DNA from: an uncultured Saprospiraceae bacterium
GTDB taxonomy: Bacteria; Bacteroidota; Bacteroidia; Chitinophagales; Saprospiraceae
Assembly: GCA_937139495.1 (NCBI GenBank)
Contig: CAKZQC010000026.1
Location: forward strand, 310,001 to 374,000
Direction: 5' to 3'
DNA length: 64,000 nt
In this document: positions 8,944-17,369 of the stretch, in pieces
Layout of the letters: each line of letters begins with the position of its first letter
Numbering within the stretch: the stretch's first letter is position 1
Notes under the pieces: model-generated
The model's input: only the letters and a program-made list of their open reading frames with translations
The model's database searches: none
Told to the model about the DNA's origin: nothing
Position numbers and translations under genes: made by a program

Positions 8944-9545
8944 AAAACCTTTCGGACAAAGCAGTAGAAGATTATGAATGGGTATGTCAAGCGGTTGAGC
9001 ACAACGACCAGATGGCTTATGCTGCCCTAATGGAACGCTACCGAGAGTCGATTTACCATACGATGTATAAGATGGTACACAACAAGGACGATGCAGAAGA
9101 TTTGACGATTGAGGCTTTTGCCAAAGCGTTTCGTAAGCTGGATAGCTATACGCCAACCTATGCTTTTTCGACTTGGTTATTTCGGATAGCGACGAATAAT
9201 GGCATTGATTACATTCGCAAAAAAAGAATCAAGATGCTGTCTATTGACGACCCATTGGGCGAAGATGGCGTACAGGATTTTTCAAATAATTTGAAATCAA
9301 ATGCTCTTGATCCAGAAGAGCGTTATATTCGTCAACAGCGAAAAAAGATTATGCGGGATTTGCTCAATAAACTTTCGCCCAAATACAAGCGTATGATAGA
9401 ATTGCGGTTCTTCGATGAGTTGTCTTATCAGGAAATATCGGAAGAATTGGAGTTGCCTATCGGCACCGTCAAAGCACAATTATTTAGAGCCAAAGAGTTA
9501 CTTTTTGATATTTTGAAGCACTCCAAAGAGAGTGGTTCTTTGTAG
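8940..9545 (+). CDS. RNA polymerase sigma factor, ECF-like (region 2 and region 4)
   Basis: A sigma-70 family factor of about 201 residues. Region 2 covers the stretch from YRESIYHTMYKMV to FSTWLFRIATNNGIDY, including the D-A-E-D-L core-binding patch; region 4 carries LSPKYKRMIELRFFDELSYQEISEELELPIGTVK split around the helix-turn-helix. No region 1.1 or 3 is present, as in ECF factors. The start at 8940 overlaps the glycosyltransferase stop as ATGA; an ATG at 8934 in the same frame is an alternative. No anti-sigma gene follows directly; the next gene encodes a membrane protein that could conceivably interact with it, but that is a guess. Confidence 0.92.
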   Translation: MKNLSDKAVEDYEWVCQAVEHNDQMAYAALMERYRESIYHTMYKMVHNKDDAEDLTIEAFAKAFRKLDSYTPTYAFSTWLFRIATNNGIDYIRKKRIKMLSIDDPLGEDGVQDFSNNLKSNALDPEERYIRQQRKKIMRDLLNKLSPKYKRMIELRFFDELSYQEISEELELPIGTVKAQLFRAKELLFDILKHSKESGSL

Positions 9546-9582
9546 ATATCAACCCTATTTTTTCCAAAAAAACCTATTACCC

Positions 9583-10221
9583 ATGACATCTCCAATTAAA
9601 AATGATTCCCACGTATTACTATTTTTTGCTTTTTCAATGGCATTGATTTATTATGCTACAACAAATGGAGATCCTTATCTGATGACCATTTGTTATGTAT
9701 TAGGCTATACTTTTACTGCATTGATTTATCAATGGCAAATGAACAAGGTGTATGTTTCATCAGATAGTATTAATGATTTGACCAAAGCGACACCTAATCA
9801 AAAAATAGTATTGAGCATGACGAAAGTATTGGCTTTATTTTGGGGCGTACACGCTTTGTATTATGGGGCTAAAGTGCTTTTTTATCAATCTTCAGGGTAC
9901 GAAATAGGGGATGTTTCTATTTTTTTTATTGCAATAATAATGTTGTTATTGTTGGTGGCTTTATTTGTTATGCGTATGCGAAGTATGAATACAGTTTATA
10001 AAGGAAAGTTAACAAGTCTTATTAAGATACTAGGTGTTTTTTTGGTGCTGTATGCGATTGCTTTTTTCTTGTTTGTAACAAATGCTATCCCATTTTTTAG
10101 AGATACTAATGCGACTATTATTTTTGTAGTTCAAATTTTCTTAACTGCTTATACGATCAATACAGTCGTTTTACATAGACTGGAGCAGCAAGTATTCGCT
10201 AGCACAAATCCACCTCTCTAA
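9583..10221 (+). CDS. Hypothetical polytopic membrane protein
   Basis: A 212-residue membrane protein of unknown function. Starting at the ATG at 9583, 37 bp after the sigma-factor gene, gives a short polar start and then about six hydrophobic helices with little soluble sequence between them. The upstream in-frame GTG at 9532 overlaps the sigma gene and adds a poor N-terminus. No active-site motif is visible. Its place behind the sigma factor is worth noting because regulators of ECF factors are often membrane proteins, but no anti-sigma domain can be seen. It ends 4 bp inside the convergent DUF2461 gene. Confidence 0.72.
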   Translation: MTSPIKNDSHVLLFFAFSMALIYYATTNGDPYLMTICYVLGYTFTALIYQWQMNKVYVSSDSINDLTKATPNQKIVLSMTKVLALFWGVHALYYGAKVLFYQSSGYEIGDVSIFFIAIIMLLLLVALFVMRMRSMNTVYKGKLTSLIKILGVFLVLYAIAFFLFVTNAIPFFRDTNATIIFVVQIFLTAYTINTVVLHRLEQQVFASTNPPL

Positions 10222-10892
10222 AGAATAGATTCGCCATTAGCATCAGTTGTCAACACTTCTGTCATATAATCGAAAAATGGACGAAGCGTCTCAAAACAAT
10301 CAACCACTTTGTCGATGAAATCGGCTTGTAAAATCTCTTCATCGCTGAAGGTCTTGAGGGCATAAAACTGCTTGAAACGAATCAAGTCAATGGCTGCATG
10401 ATTTTTATCAAAACCTCTAGGAGCAGTCTTGACCGCATCGCCTTGCAGGCTGCCAAAAGTAGCTTTGAATTTTGGTTCGTCCAAAATAGCTCTAATTCTA
10501 CTGCTATCGGTCGCTATTTCTTGACGGATACGATACAAATCTTCCTTGTTGGGTCCCCAAAAACCACCACCGACTTGGTGTGGTAAGCTCGCTTCTATAC
10601 TAAAGCCATATCCACCTCGCCTATTGTGACCAAAACGAGTCAAATTTCCCCAAAAATAGTCTTTGTAAGGTGTTTTATCTTTAGAAAAACGAATGTCTCG
10701 ATTGATACGAGACAGGCTGTGTCGTTCGATAACATCAACTTCATTCATACGAGTTTCTAGTGCTACCATAAATTCTTTGAGGTTGGCTCTAGCAGCCTGA
10801 TAGATGGGTTTGTTGGCGTGCATCCAATCCTTGTGGTTGTTCTTTTGTAGCTTTCGCAAAAAGGAGAGGGTACTTTTTTTGATGGTTGGCAT
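10218..10892 (-). CDS. DUF2461 family protein
   Basis: A 224-residue soluble protein of the DUF2461/TIGR02453 family. Recognised by the N-terminal FLRKLQKNNHKDWMHANKP stretch, the NRDIRFSKDKTPYKDYFWG segment in the middle, and the GGGFWGPN turn followed by LYRIRQEIA. Length is normal for the family, which occurs in bacteria and fungi and has no established biochemical role. The gene overlaps the converging membrane-protein gene by 4 bp at its 3' end. It appears to be a single-gene unit. Confidence 0.9.
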   Translation of the reverse strand: MPTIKKSTLSFLRKLQKNNHKDWMHANKPIYQAARANLKEFMVALETRMNEVDVIERHSLSRINRDIRFSKDKTPYKDYFWGNLTRFGHNRRGGYGFSIEASLPHQVGGGFWGPNKEDLYRIRQEIATDSSRIRAILDEPKFKATFGSLQGDAVKTAPRGFDKNHAAIDLIRFKQFYALKTFSDEEILQADFIDKVVDCFETLRPFFDYMTEVLTTDANGESIL

Positions 10893-10949
10893 TTAGTAGT
10901 TTTTTTGTAGTACAATGTGTTGTAAACAGATTTTTGGGCGGTATGGTTT

Positions 10950-11168
10950 ATGGATACTACTTTAGTGCAATTTAGCTATGAAGGTAAATATGAAATTTTG
11001 CTTAAAAATGCCAATAGCAAGGATTCTATATTCTTGAAAGAGAAGAAGCTTAATAGTCTGTTTTTACCAAGTGGTTATTATTGTATTTCTTCAGAAAAGA
11101 GTGCTAATAAAAAAAATATTTATATTGAAAGTGGTGCTATAATCATTCTCAAAATAGATTGTAAATAG
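10950..11168 (+). CDS. Possible small hypothetical protein (72 aa)
   Basis: A 72-residue open frame with a plausible protein composition: alternating hydrophobic and charged residues in beta-like strands (VQFSYEGKYEILLKN, YIESGAIIILKID). No signal peptide and no recognised family. It could be a real small gene, or the remnant of a longer protein that has lost its N-terminus. Its start lies 57 bp beyond the divergent DUF2461 gene. Confidence 0.35.
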   Translation: MDTTLVQFSYEGKYEILLKNANSKDSIFLKEKKLNSLFLPSGYYCISSEKSANKKNIYIESGAIIILKIDCK

Positions 11169-11260
11169 AAGAGATTATTACAAATTGGATTGTATAAAGG
11201 TGAAGAGATAGATTTTTTTGAATAGCGATTCAAAACACAGCCAAGTAGCCAGTAGTATAT

Positions 11261-11333
11261 ACCCACTTCACGTGGGTGCCAGTCTTCCAACGTGAAGTTG
11301 GAATCAAGACAAACGAACGTCGGGACTCATTTT
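11261..11333. repeat. Pair of TTCAC/GTGAA-loop hairpins plus inverted copy of the 6318 sequence
   Basis: Two short hairpins stand side by side: 11261-11277 with arms ACCCAC/GTGGGT and loop TTCAC, and 11285-11303 with arms TTCCAAC/GTTGGAA and loop GTGAA. The loops are reverse complements. Bases 11317-11333 are an exact inverted match of 6318-6334. The remainder of the 11169-11615 gap shows no gene; it contains a possible promoter at 11527. Confidence 0.6.
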
Positions 11334-11526
11334 TCCACAAACTGATTTATTAAACAATTTTAGATTAAAAGTCACTTTGTTGAACATCTCTCCACCTTTA
11401 TACAAACTCTACCTACATAACCTTTATTCGTTTTCATAATAATGTGATGGTGTTTTGCCACCTTATTTTTATGGATAGTGGACTAACTCAGTTTCTTGAC
11501 TAAACAGAAGTTGTAATAATGTATCG

Positions 11527-11534
11527 TACTTTTG
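11527..11534 (+). promoter_or_regulatory. Possible -7 promoter box upstream of the Rel/SpoT gene
   Basis: TACTTTTG matches the Bacteroidota -7 consensus TAnnTTTG and lies about 80 bp upstream of the chosen start at 11616. No TTG stands at the preferred 18-21-base spacing, so support is partial. Confidence 0.4.
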
Positions 11535-11615
11535 TCAAAAATAAAGTATAAAAGAGTAAATTGCAATACGGCTAAAAATAGCTTTATTTATTACTCGATT
11601 TTACGATATATTCAT

Positions 11616-13898
11616 ATGGAGACTCTACTACACGAAATCACCTTTCCCTACCAAGACACCGCTACACCAGAAGAAGATAAACAGATTCATTTGGCATATC
11701 GAAAACTGATTCGCTCTATGCGAAAAGAGCCGAAAGAAGAAGAGAAGATAGCGATAAAAAAAGCCTACGAAATTGCTCGATTGGCACATAGCCAACAACG
11801 ACGCAAATCAGGCGAACTATATATTTTTCATCCCATAGAAGTAGCTCGTATTTGTGCAGCAGAACTTGGATTGGGAGCGACTTCTGTCAAGGCGGCACTG
11901 TTGCATGATGTGGTCGAAGATACATTCATTACGCTAGAGCAACTCGAAGAACTATTTGGTAGTCATATAGCTATGATTGTAGATGGTCTGACGAAGTTTA
12001 GCCACATTGCGAATGTCAAAGATGCGGAGATATTGAGTCCGCAGGCAGAAAATTTCAAAAAAATATTACTGACCATATCTAAGGATATTCGTGTGGTATT
12101 GATTAAGATGGCGGATAGGCTACACAATATGCGTACGCTGGGTTCTATGCCTGTACACAAGCAGCTCAAAATTGCGTCCGAAACGTCGTTTATTTATGCT
12201 CCTCTAGCACATCGTTTGGGTTTTTATAATATCAAAAATGAGCTAGAAGATTTGTGTCTCAAAATTGTAGAAGCCGAACATTATAGCTTCATAGTACAAC
12301 GACTCAAAGATACGGAAGACGAGCGCGAACAATATATCAATCAGTTTTTGAAGCCTATCAAAAAGGCAATTAAACGAAAGTACAATATAGATAAATTCAG
12401 AATATTTGGTCGAGCCAAATCCATCTCTTCTATTAGTGCCAAACTAAAAAAGAAGCAAGTTTCTTTTGAGGAAATATATGATTTGTTTGCTATTCGAATT
12501 ATTGCAGATGTACCACCAGATGAAGAAAAATCAGTCTGTTTTAATATCTATTCGATGGTAACAGATAATTATACGCCTGTGCCAGAACGATTCAAGGATT
12601 GGGTTTCGACACCCAAATCAAATGGTTATGAATCGCTACATACGACGGTAATGGGACCGCAAGGACGATTTGTGGAAGTGCAAGTTCGTTCTGAACGAAT
12701 GGACGAAATAGCCGAATTGGGTTATGCCGCACACTGGAAATATAAGGGCATCAAACAGCAAGAAAATATTTTTGAAGATTGGTTGAGCAAGGCTAGAGAA
12801 ATGCTGGAAAATCCAGATAATGATGCCATTGATTTTCTCAATGATTTCAAGTCTAGTTTGTTTGCCGAGGAGATTTATGTGTTTACGCCACAGGGTGATA
12901 TGCGCTTTTTTCCGAAAGGAGCGACAGCACTTGATTTTGCCTTTGATATACATTCAGAAGTAGGTTATCATTGCAAGTCAATTAAGGTCGAACAACGGAT
13001 TGTGCCGCTGAGTTATGAGCTTAAAAATGGCGATCAATTGTATGTCATTACGAGTTCTACGCAGAAACCAACGGAGTCTTGGCTCAAAATTGTAAAGACA
13101 GGAAAGGCGAGAAGTAAGATTAGACAAGCGCTCAAAGAAGAAAAACTCAAAATGGGTTCTATCGGCAAAGAGACGCTGGATAGAAAACTCAAATCCCTCA
13201 AATTGCAAGACATTGAGGACAATATTGATACACTGGTCAAGTATTATGGAGCGAAAAATAGATTGGATTTGTATTACGGCATTTATGCCGACCAATTCAA
13301 TCTGAACGAAGTGAAATTGCTCAAAGTAGAAAACAATCGTTTGCTATTGGAGAAAATAACCGATGAGGAGACAAAAGAACAAGTACAGCCGAACAGTATT
13401 ATTACATCCAAATTACCTACTAAAAGTAAGCGCCGATTTGAGGGGATTCCTAAGATATTGGTAGATGGCGAAGATGCCGCTAATTATGGTTCTGCTTTAG
13501 CTACTTGCTGCAATCCTGTATTGGGCGATGATATTTTTGCTTATGTGACTTCCAAACATGGTATGAAAATCCACCGCACGACTTGCCCTAATGCAGAATA
13601 CTTGCAAGCTACATTTGGGTATCGTATCAAGAAAGCAGAATGGGTCGATAGTGCCAATACGTCGTTTATAGCTGGATTGTTGATTACAGGAATGGACGAT
13701 TTGGGTATTGTACAGAGTATATCAGAGATAGTGACGGATACACTAAAAATTAATATGCGTAGCTTCTCGATGGTGGGAGACGAAGGACATTTTGAAGGAA
13801 AGATAAGTGTGGTGGTCAAAGATAAAATAGAACTCAATCAATTGATTTTAGAACTCAAAAGCTTGAAGGCAGTCAATACGGTTGCTCGTATTGAGTAG
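11616..13898 (+). CDS. Bifunctional (p)ppGpp synthetase/hydrolase, RelA/SpoT family
   Basis: A 760-residue long Rel homologue controlling the stringent response. The ATG at 11616 is chosen because the upstream extension is unlike the family. In order: HD hydrolase domain with the HPIEVARI and ALLHDVVEDT motifs (about 50-150), synthetase domain with RFKDW, SNGYESLHTTV and AAHWKYKG (about 220-360), TGS domain starting at EIYVFTPQGDMR (about 385-450), a helical/zinc-finger-like region with CCNPV (about 620) and a C-terminal ACT domain (about 680-760). An intact HDVVED suggests active hydrolysis. Most Bacteroidota carry one or two long Rel proteins, so I do not choose between relA and spoT. It appears to be transcribed alone. 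Confidence 0.95.
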   Translation: METLLHEITFPYQDTATPEEDKQIHLAYRKLIRSMRKEPKEEEKIAIKKAYEIARLAHSQQRRKSGELYIFHPIEVARICAAELGLGATSVKAALLHDVVEDTFITLEQLEELFGSHIAMIVDGLTKFSHIANVKDAEILSPQAENFKKILLTISKDIRVVLIKMADRLHNMRTLGSMPVHKQLKIASETSFIYAPLAHRLGFYNIKNELEDLCLKIVEAEHYSFIVQRLKDTEDEREQYINQFLKPIKKAIKRKYNIDKFRIFGRAKSISSISAKLKKKQVSFEEIYDLFAIRIIADVPPDEEKSVCFNIYSMVTDNYTPVPERFKDWVSTPKSNGYESLHTTVMGPQGRFVEVQVRSERMDEIAELGYAAHWKYKGIKQQENIFEDWLSKAREMLENPDNDAIDFLNDFKSSLFAEEIYVFTPQGDMRFFPKGATALDFAFDIHSEVGYHCKSIKVEQRIVPLSYELKNGDQLYVITSSTQKPTESWLKIVKTGKARSKIRQALKEEKLKMGSIGKETLDRKLKSLKLQDIEDNIDTLVKYYGAKNRLDLYYGIYADQFNLNEVKLLKVENNRLLLEKITDEETKEQVQPNSIITSKLPTKSKRRFEGIPKILVDGEDAANYGSALATCCNPVLGDDIFAYVTSKHGMKIHRTTCPNAEYLQATFGYRIKKAEWVDSANTSFIAGLLITGMDDLGIVQSISEIVTDTLKINMRSFSMVGDEGHFEGKISVVVKDKIELNQLILELKSLKAVNTVARIE

Positions 13899-14051
13899 TG
13901 GTGTTGGTTTTGTCAATAGGTAAATGTGGTCTAGTCTTATGGAATAATAACCTTTAATACTGCTGCATTTATATGTTTTTTTTAAGCAAGAATTGTTTTT
14001 TTTAAAAAAAAGGTTTATTTCGGGGGGTTAAAGCCCTAAATAATAATAAAA

Positions 14052-14219
14052 ATGGAAGAAAAGAACGAACTGTCTTTCGCAGGACTCAAAGACATGAAGA
14101 AGAATGATTACGCCAAATCATTCAAAAAACCTAAAAATTGGAAAAAGGCAGATGCTGTGTTATTTCTAGCGAAATATAAGTTTTCTAATGGAAAACTGAA
14201 CTTAGTAGCCGTACCTTAA
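14052..14219 (+). CDS. 55-residue ORF, in frame with and directly upstream of the OmpA-like ORF
   Basis: An ATG-initiated, lysine-rich 55-codon frame ending in TAA at 14217-14219. It lies in exactly the same reading frame as the following OmpA-like ORF, which has only a GTG directly after this stop and no ribosome-binding signal of its own. The simplest reading is that both belong to one gene of about 402 residues interrupted by a nonsense codon; two separate genes, or a sequencing error, are the alternatives. The peptide has no signal sequence and no recognised family. Confidence 0.5.
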   Translation: MEEKNELSFAGLKDMKKNDYAKSFKKPKNWKKADAVLFLAKYKFSNGKLNLVAVP

Positions 14220-15260
14220 GTGGAGGCACTATTAAACTCTCATACTATTCTTTCTAGTCAGCTAGTAGATGATGATGAATGTTTTGTAGAGGATGTAACA
14301 GGAGCGTTAAATGCGACAAAAGCTACTCTAAGTATAAACGTTATTGGGGCGGTACAAACAGCTAGAGGTATTCGATCTTTTAATTATGGGATTGGTACTG
14401 AAGCTACTACAAAATTGCCCTTGCCTATTAAGGATAAAACGGAGGATATTATTAAAGGTAGAATGGAAGTTACTGTGAAATTTGATTTATATGAGGAGTT
14501 TGATCATAGTAATGGAAGCCATACTGGCTATGCTACGTTCCTATTTGATTACGAAACAAATGAGAAGGGAGAGATAAAAGTTGAATGTTTAAAAAACGAA
14601 ACAAGAAGACGTAATACGACGAATACTAGTCAATCAAAAGTATTTGGAATGAATGTAGCAGTAAACGAAAAGAAAAGACGTATTTCTTTTTCAGTAGGTT
14701 TGGTGAAATACGGTACTTCTGAAGGTCGATCAGTAGGGGCATCAACAAAAATAAATGCTAATGGTAGTCTGTCTATAGGATACAGTCAATCTTTTACAGA
14801 GGCAAAAGGTTGTTCTTGGGTGGATGCATTTGCACTTAATTTGGAAACAGAAGAAGTTGATAATGTAGTAAATACAACTACGGTTGTTTCAGACTTTGTA
14901 AATGATGTAAATCACGGCAGTATAAACAAATTTTATGTACAGTTTGAGAATGATTCTTCTGCTCTTACTTCGGATAGCTACCAAAGATTAATTGATTGGT
15001 GGAATCAGCTAGGAGTAATACTTCAGGGTAAAATTGAGGAAGAAAATGCTGAGATTATTCTTGAGGGATATTCTTCTCCTAAAGGGTCTCATGAATATAA
15101 TGCTCAATTAGCAGATCAAAGAATATCAACTATAAAAAAGGTACTACATCGTGCTATTGGCAAAAATGTCAATGAGCTTAATGTTTTTGTGGTACGAGTA
15201 ATAGGAGAAGCTACTGGAGATGCTGCTAGAGTTGTTACTATTGAGTTTAAAGAGAAATAA
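14220..15260 (+). CDS. OmpA-like domain protein, apparently lacking its own N-terminus
   Basis: A 346-residue frame beginning with GTG immediately after an in-frame TAA. The first ~220 residues are beta-rich and unrecognised. The C-terminal ~110 residues look like an OmpA-type peptidoglycan-binding domain: KFYVQFENDSSALT at the start, the helix YNAQLADQRISTIKKVL matching the family R-A-x-x-V pattern, and a final GEATGDAARVVTIEF strand. Unlike usual OmpA proteins no signal peptide precedes it, even if the upstream 55 codons are included, so export by a normal Sec route is not evident. It opens an accessory block with lipoprotein and membrane genes. Likely a damaged gene or one with an unusual start. 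Confidence 0.6.
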   Translation: MEALLNSHTILSSQLVDDDECFVEDVTGALNATKATLSINVIGAVQTARGIRSFNYGIGTEATTKLPLPIKDKTEDIIKGRMEVTVKFDLYEEFDHSNGSHTGYATFLFDYETNEKGEIKVECLKNETRRRNTTNTSQSKVFGMNVAVNEKKRRISFSVGLVKYGTSEGRSVGASTKINANGSLSIGYSQSFTEAKGCSWVDAFALNLETEEVDNVVNTTTVVSDFVNDVNHGSINKFYVQFENDSSALTSDSYQRLIDWWNQLGVILQGKIEEENAEIILEGYSSPKGSHEYNAQLADQRISTIKKVLHRAIGKNVNELNVFVVRVIGEATGDAARVVTIEFKEK

Positions 15261-15292
15261 TCCACAGCAGGAGCAGCTATAAAATGTACTTA

Positions 15293-15425
15293 AGTAAGTG
15301 GACAAAAGTGAATAACGTTTTGAATTTAGAGGTAGGTAGCACCAAAAAAGGAGCTACACCAATGTAAAATTGGTATCCTAGACCTGCCATTGTATGGAAA
15401 TGTCGAAAACTTTTGTCCGCTTACT
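15293..15425. mobile_element. 133-bp non-coding element with GTGGACA-type terminal inverted repeats
   Basis: The ends are 16-bp inverted repeats with one mismatch: AGTAAGTGGACAAAAG (15293-15308) and the complement of AGTAAGCGGACAAAAG (15410-15425). The interior has no ORF but holds a hairpin with arms ACCAAT/ATTGGT and loop GTAAA (15358-15374). A second element with the same core at its ends lies at 27115-27264. Size and structure suggest a MITE-like passenger moved by a transposase elsewhere; no target duplication is clear. Confidence 0.55.
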
Positions 15426-15513
15426 CCTTCTATATAATTATTTAGCATTAGATAATACGACAATAAGGCAGAAGCTTAATCGTCTATATTTTTACAAAAT
15501 AAATCCAAAAACT

Positions 15514-16140
15514 ATGCGTCAAATTTTCCGTATTGCTTTTATTTTTACAATATTCACCATTGTTTCTTGTCAAGAAAGTCGTAACAATAATATTCCATTA
15601 TTAAAGAATAGCATTATTTACCCAAGTGGTGAACCTAATTGGTTTCAAGTTAGTGTTACAGGTAAAAATACTACATCTTCTAATGTAGAACATTTTGATT
15701 TTGGAGAACAAGAAGAGTATGTACTTACATTACCAGAAGAAGATCGAGCAGGTGTATTGACAATGTTTATCAATTTTCAGTACGGACGGGAGGACGAACA
15801 GTACCATATTGGAAACATTGAGCTAGAGGTAGAGTACGAAGTAGCACCTGATGGGACTATTGTATTTTCCAAGAATAATAGAACAACTTTCACGGAAATA
15901 TTGAACCTACATAAAGAACAAGTAGGAGGATTTGCTTTTATTTTTCGTGAAGAATCAAATGAAATTCGTGTTGTAGTAAGAGCTAGAGAACCAATGGAAT
16001 ATAAATTTTTTGTATTAGAAACAATTTATGAAGATGACAGTAAGAGAAATAATTTGGGATTTTATGTAATGATGGATTTAGGTCAAATGTCTCTTGGATT
16101 AACGATAGAGGCAACAGCACTAGATACCGTACCTAATTAA
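15514..16140 (+). CDS. Hypothetical lipoprotein
   Basis: A 208-residue lipoprotein. The ATG at 15514 gives a typical lipoprotein signal with the lipobox Cys at residue 19 (TIVSC); the longer upstream frame crosses the repeat element at 15293-15425 and is rejected. The mature part is acidic and beta-rich with no recognised family. It probably is anchored at the envelope. It lies in an accessory block of unknown genes and is followed 31 bp later by a 51-residue gene coupled to two membrane proteins, so the four may form one transcription unit. Confidence 0.72.
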   Translation: MRQIFRIAFIFTIFTIVSCQESRNNNIPLLKNSIIYPSGEPNWFQVSVTGKNTTSSNVEHFDFGEQEEYVLTLPEEDRAGVLTMFINFQYGREDEQYHIGNIELEVEYEVAPDGTIVFSKNNRTTFTEILNLHKEQVGGFAFIFREESNEIRVVVRAREPMEYKFFVLETIYEDDSKRNNLGFYVMMDLGQMSLGLTIEATALDTVPN

Positions 16141-16171
16141 TCAAAGTGAAGAAGCAATTGACAGAATAATA

Positions 16172-16327
16172 ATGAGTGAAAAAGGGGAAATGAAATATTT
16201 AGAGATTGCTGAAGTTGCTGCTAATATGTTACAGGCTGCATTATTGAAAGAAGAAGATATTAGGAAAGCAATAGAAGAGGGGCTTAAGGAATCTGATCTA
16301 ATAATACCAGACAAAGAAACAAAATAA
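16172..16327 (+). CDS. 51-residue protein translationally coupled to the next gene
   Basis: A short gene encoding a 51-residue acidic, helix-rich peptide with segments KYLEIAEVAANMLQAALL and EEDIRKAIEEG. It has no membrane segment. Its TAA stop shares one base with the ATG of the next gene (TAATG at 16325-16329), a layout that couples translation and argues that this small frame is real. It follows the lipoprotein gene by 31 bp. No family is recognised; the helices could mediate binding to the membrane partner encoded next. Confidence 0.6.
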   Translation: MSEKGEMKYLEIAEVAANMLQAALLKEEDIRKAIEEGLKESDLIIPDKETK

Positions 16328-16740
16328 TGCTACTAAAGAACAAATATGAACTAGAAGGAATGGATAGGAGTATCAAAGATACTTTTCTTCTAGGACGAGG
16401 ACGAGCGAAATTTTATTTTAAGGATGAGTTTCTGTTGGTAAAAGTTATTTCTGAAGAGGAAGCCCTGTTTGATTATTTATTGACTGGTAGAATTGGTTCT
16501 ATCCGTATTTTATTTAGACAAGAAGGGACTACTTTATTTTTAGAAACATTTGAGACCCCGCTTGGGTTTGGAGTGCCTATATTGATGTTTTTCTTGACAA
16601 TACTAGCTTACTTCAAATCACCAGAACTAATGCCATATGCATTTATACTTGGAGTGGTTTGGTTACTATTGATTTATTTTTTCTTCCATAGCGATAGTAA
16701 AGACATTAGAAACAGTGTCGAAAAATTTATGAGAACGTAA
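16327..16740 (+). CDS. Hypothetical two-helix membrane protein, paralogue 1
   Basis: A 137-residue protein. A soluble N-terminal part of ~75 residues with alternating hydrophobic strands is followed by two membrane helices (about 80-98 and 103-120) and a short charged tail. It is related to the next gene: both have LFxYLL, R-[IV]-GS and a TP before the first helix at matching positions, so they are tandem paralogues. Its start overlaps the stop of the 51-residue gene. The function is unknown; the layout (cytosolic domain plus helical hairpin) suggests a membrane-bound sensor or adaptor, but this is inference only. Confidence 0.7.
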   Translation: MLLKNKYELEGMDRSIKDTFLLGRGRAKFYFKDEFLLVKVISEEEALFDYLLTGRIGSIRILFRQEGTTLFLETFETPLGFGVPILMFFLTILAYFKSPELMPYAFILGVVWLLLIYFFFHSDSKDIRNSVEKFMRT

Positions 16741-16770
16741 TTTTTTTTTATTTACTTTTAATTTTTACAA

Positions 16771-17178
16771 ATGTTTCCAAGTTATCGGTATCAAATTAAC
16801 CATGTAGAAAAAAATATAGAAGATGTTCTTGTACAGCACGCTAATAGTATGTTCGAAGAAGAATTAGAGCTATTGGAGATTTACTCTAAAGATAAAATGC
16901 TGTTTCGTTACTTGTTGGCACATAGAGTTGGTAGTACAAAGGTTTTAGTGACTAAGAAAACAGATCAACTACAAGTAAAAATATATTTAACGCCTACTGC
17001 TTTTATAGCTCCCTTTATACTATGCTTTTTAGGAGGATTCCTCTACTTTGTAGCGAATATATTCGTTTATCCTGTAACAATAGGATTTGGTATAATTTGG
17101 GCATTAGTTATTATGTCATCTTTTTATATGAACGACTCTATTGATATAAAAAAATCTTTGATGCGTTATTTTGTATGA
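16771..17178 (+). CDS. Hypothetical two-helix membrane protein, paralogue 2
   Basis: A 135-residue paralogue of the preceding gene with the same order: ~75 residues of soluble sequence, two membrane helices and a charged tail (SIDIKKSLMRYF, matching KDIRNSVEKFM in the partner). Overall similarity is low but collinear, so duplication is old. The ATG at 16771 lies 30 bp after the first paralogue and after an A/T-rich stretch. A strong terminator follows at 17195, closing the presumed unit. No family or function is recognised. Confidence 0.7.
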   Translation: MFPSYRYQINHVEKNIEDVLVQHANSMFEEELELLEIYSKDKMLFRYLLAHRVGSTKVLVTKKTDQLQVKIYLTPTAFIAPFILCFLGGFLYFVANIFVYPVTIGFGIIWALVIMSSFYMNDSIDIKKSLMRYFV

Positions 17179-17194
17179 TTTAAATACACTCTTA

Positions 17195-17229
17195 AAGCCT
17201 GTTTTGGAGCAATCCAAAACAGGCTTTTC
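17195..17229 (+). terminator. Rho-independent terminator closing the accessory block
   Basis: A perfect 14-bp stem (17195-17208 with 17213-17226) closes the tetraloop GCAA and runs into a T tract, 17 bp after the stop codon of the second membrane paralogue. Confidence 0.88.
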
Positions 17230-17328
17230 TACTAAATCAATAGCGATAGCGATTTAATTTTCATTAACATTCAAAATAAAATTAGCTCATTTTAGCACTC
17301 GGATAACATGATAAACAAATGCAAGATG

Positions 17329-17336
17329 TATCTTTG
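17329..17336 (+). promoter_or_regulatory. Probable -7 promoter box of rimO
   Basis: TATCTTTG fits the Bacteroidota consensus TAnnTTTG exactly and lies 33 bp upstream of the rimO start. No TTG is found at the usual distance upstream, so only the -7 half is supported. Confidence 0.55.
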
Positions 17337-17369
17337 CAAGAATCAATACATTAATAGCAAATCAAGTAG

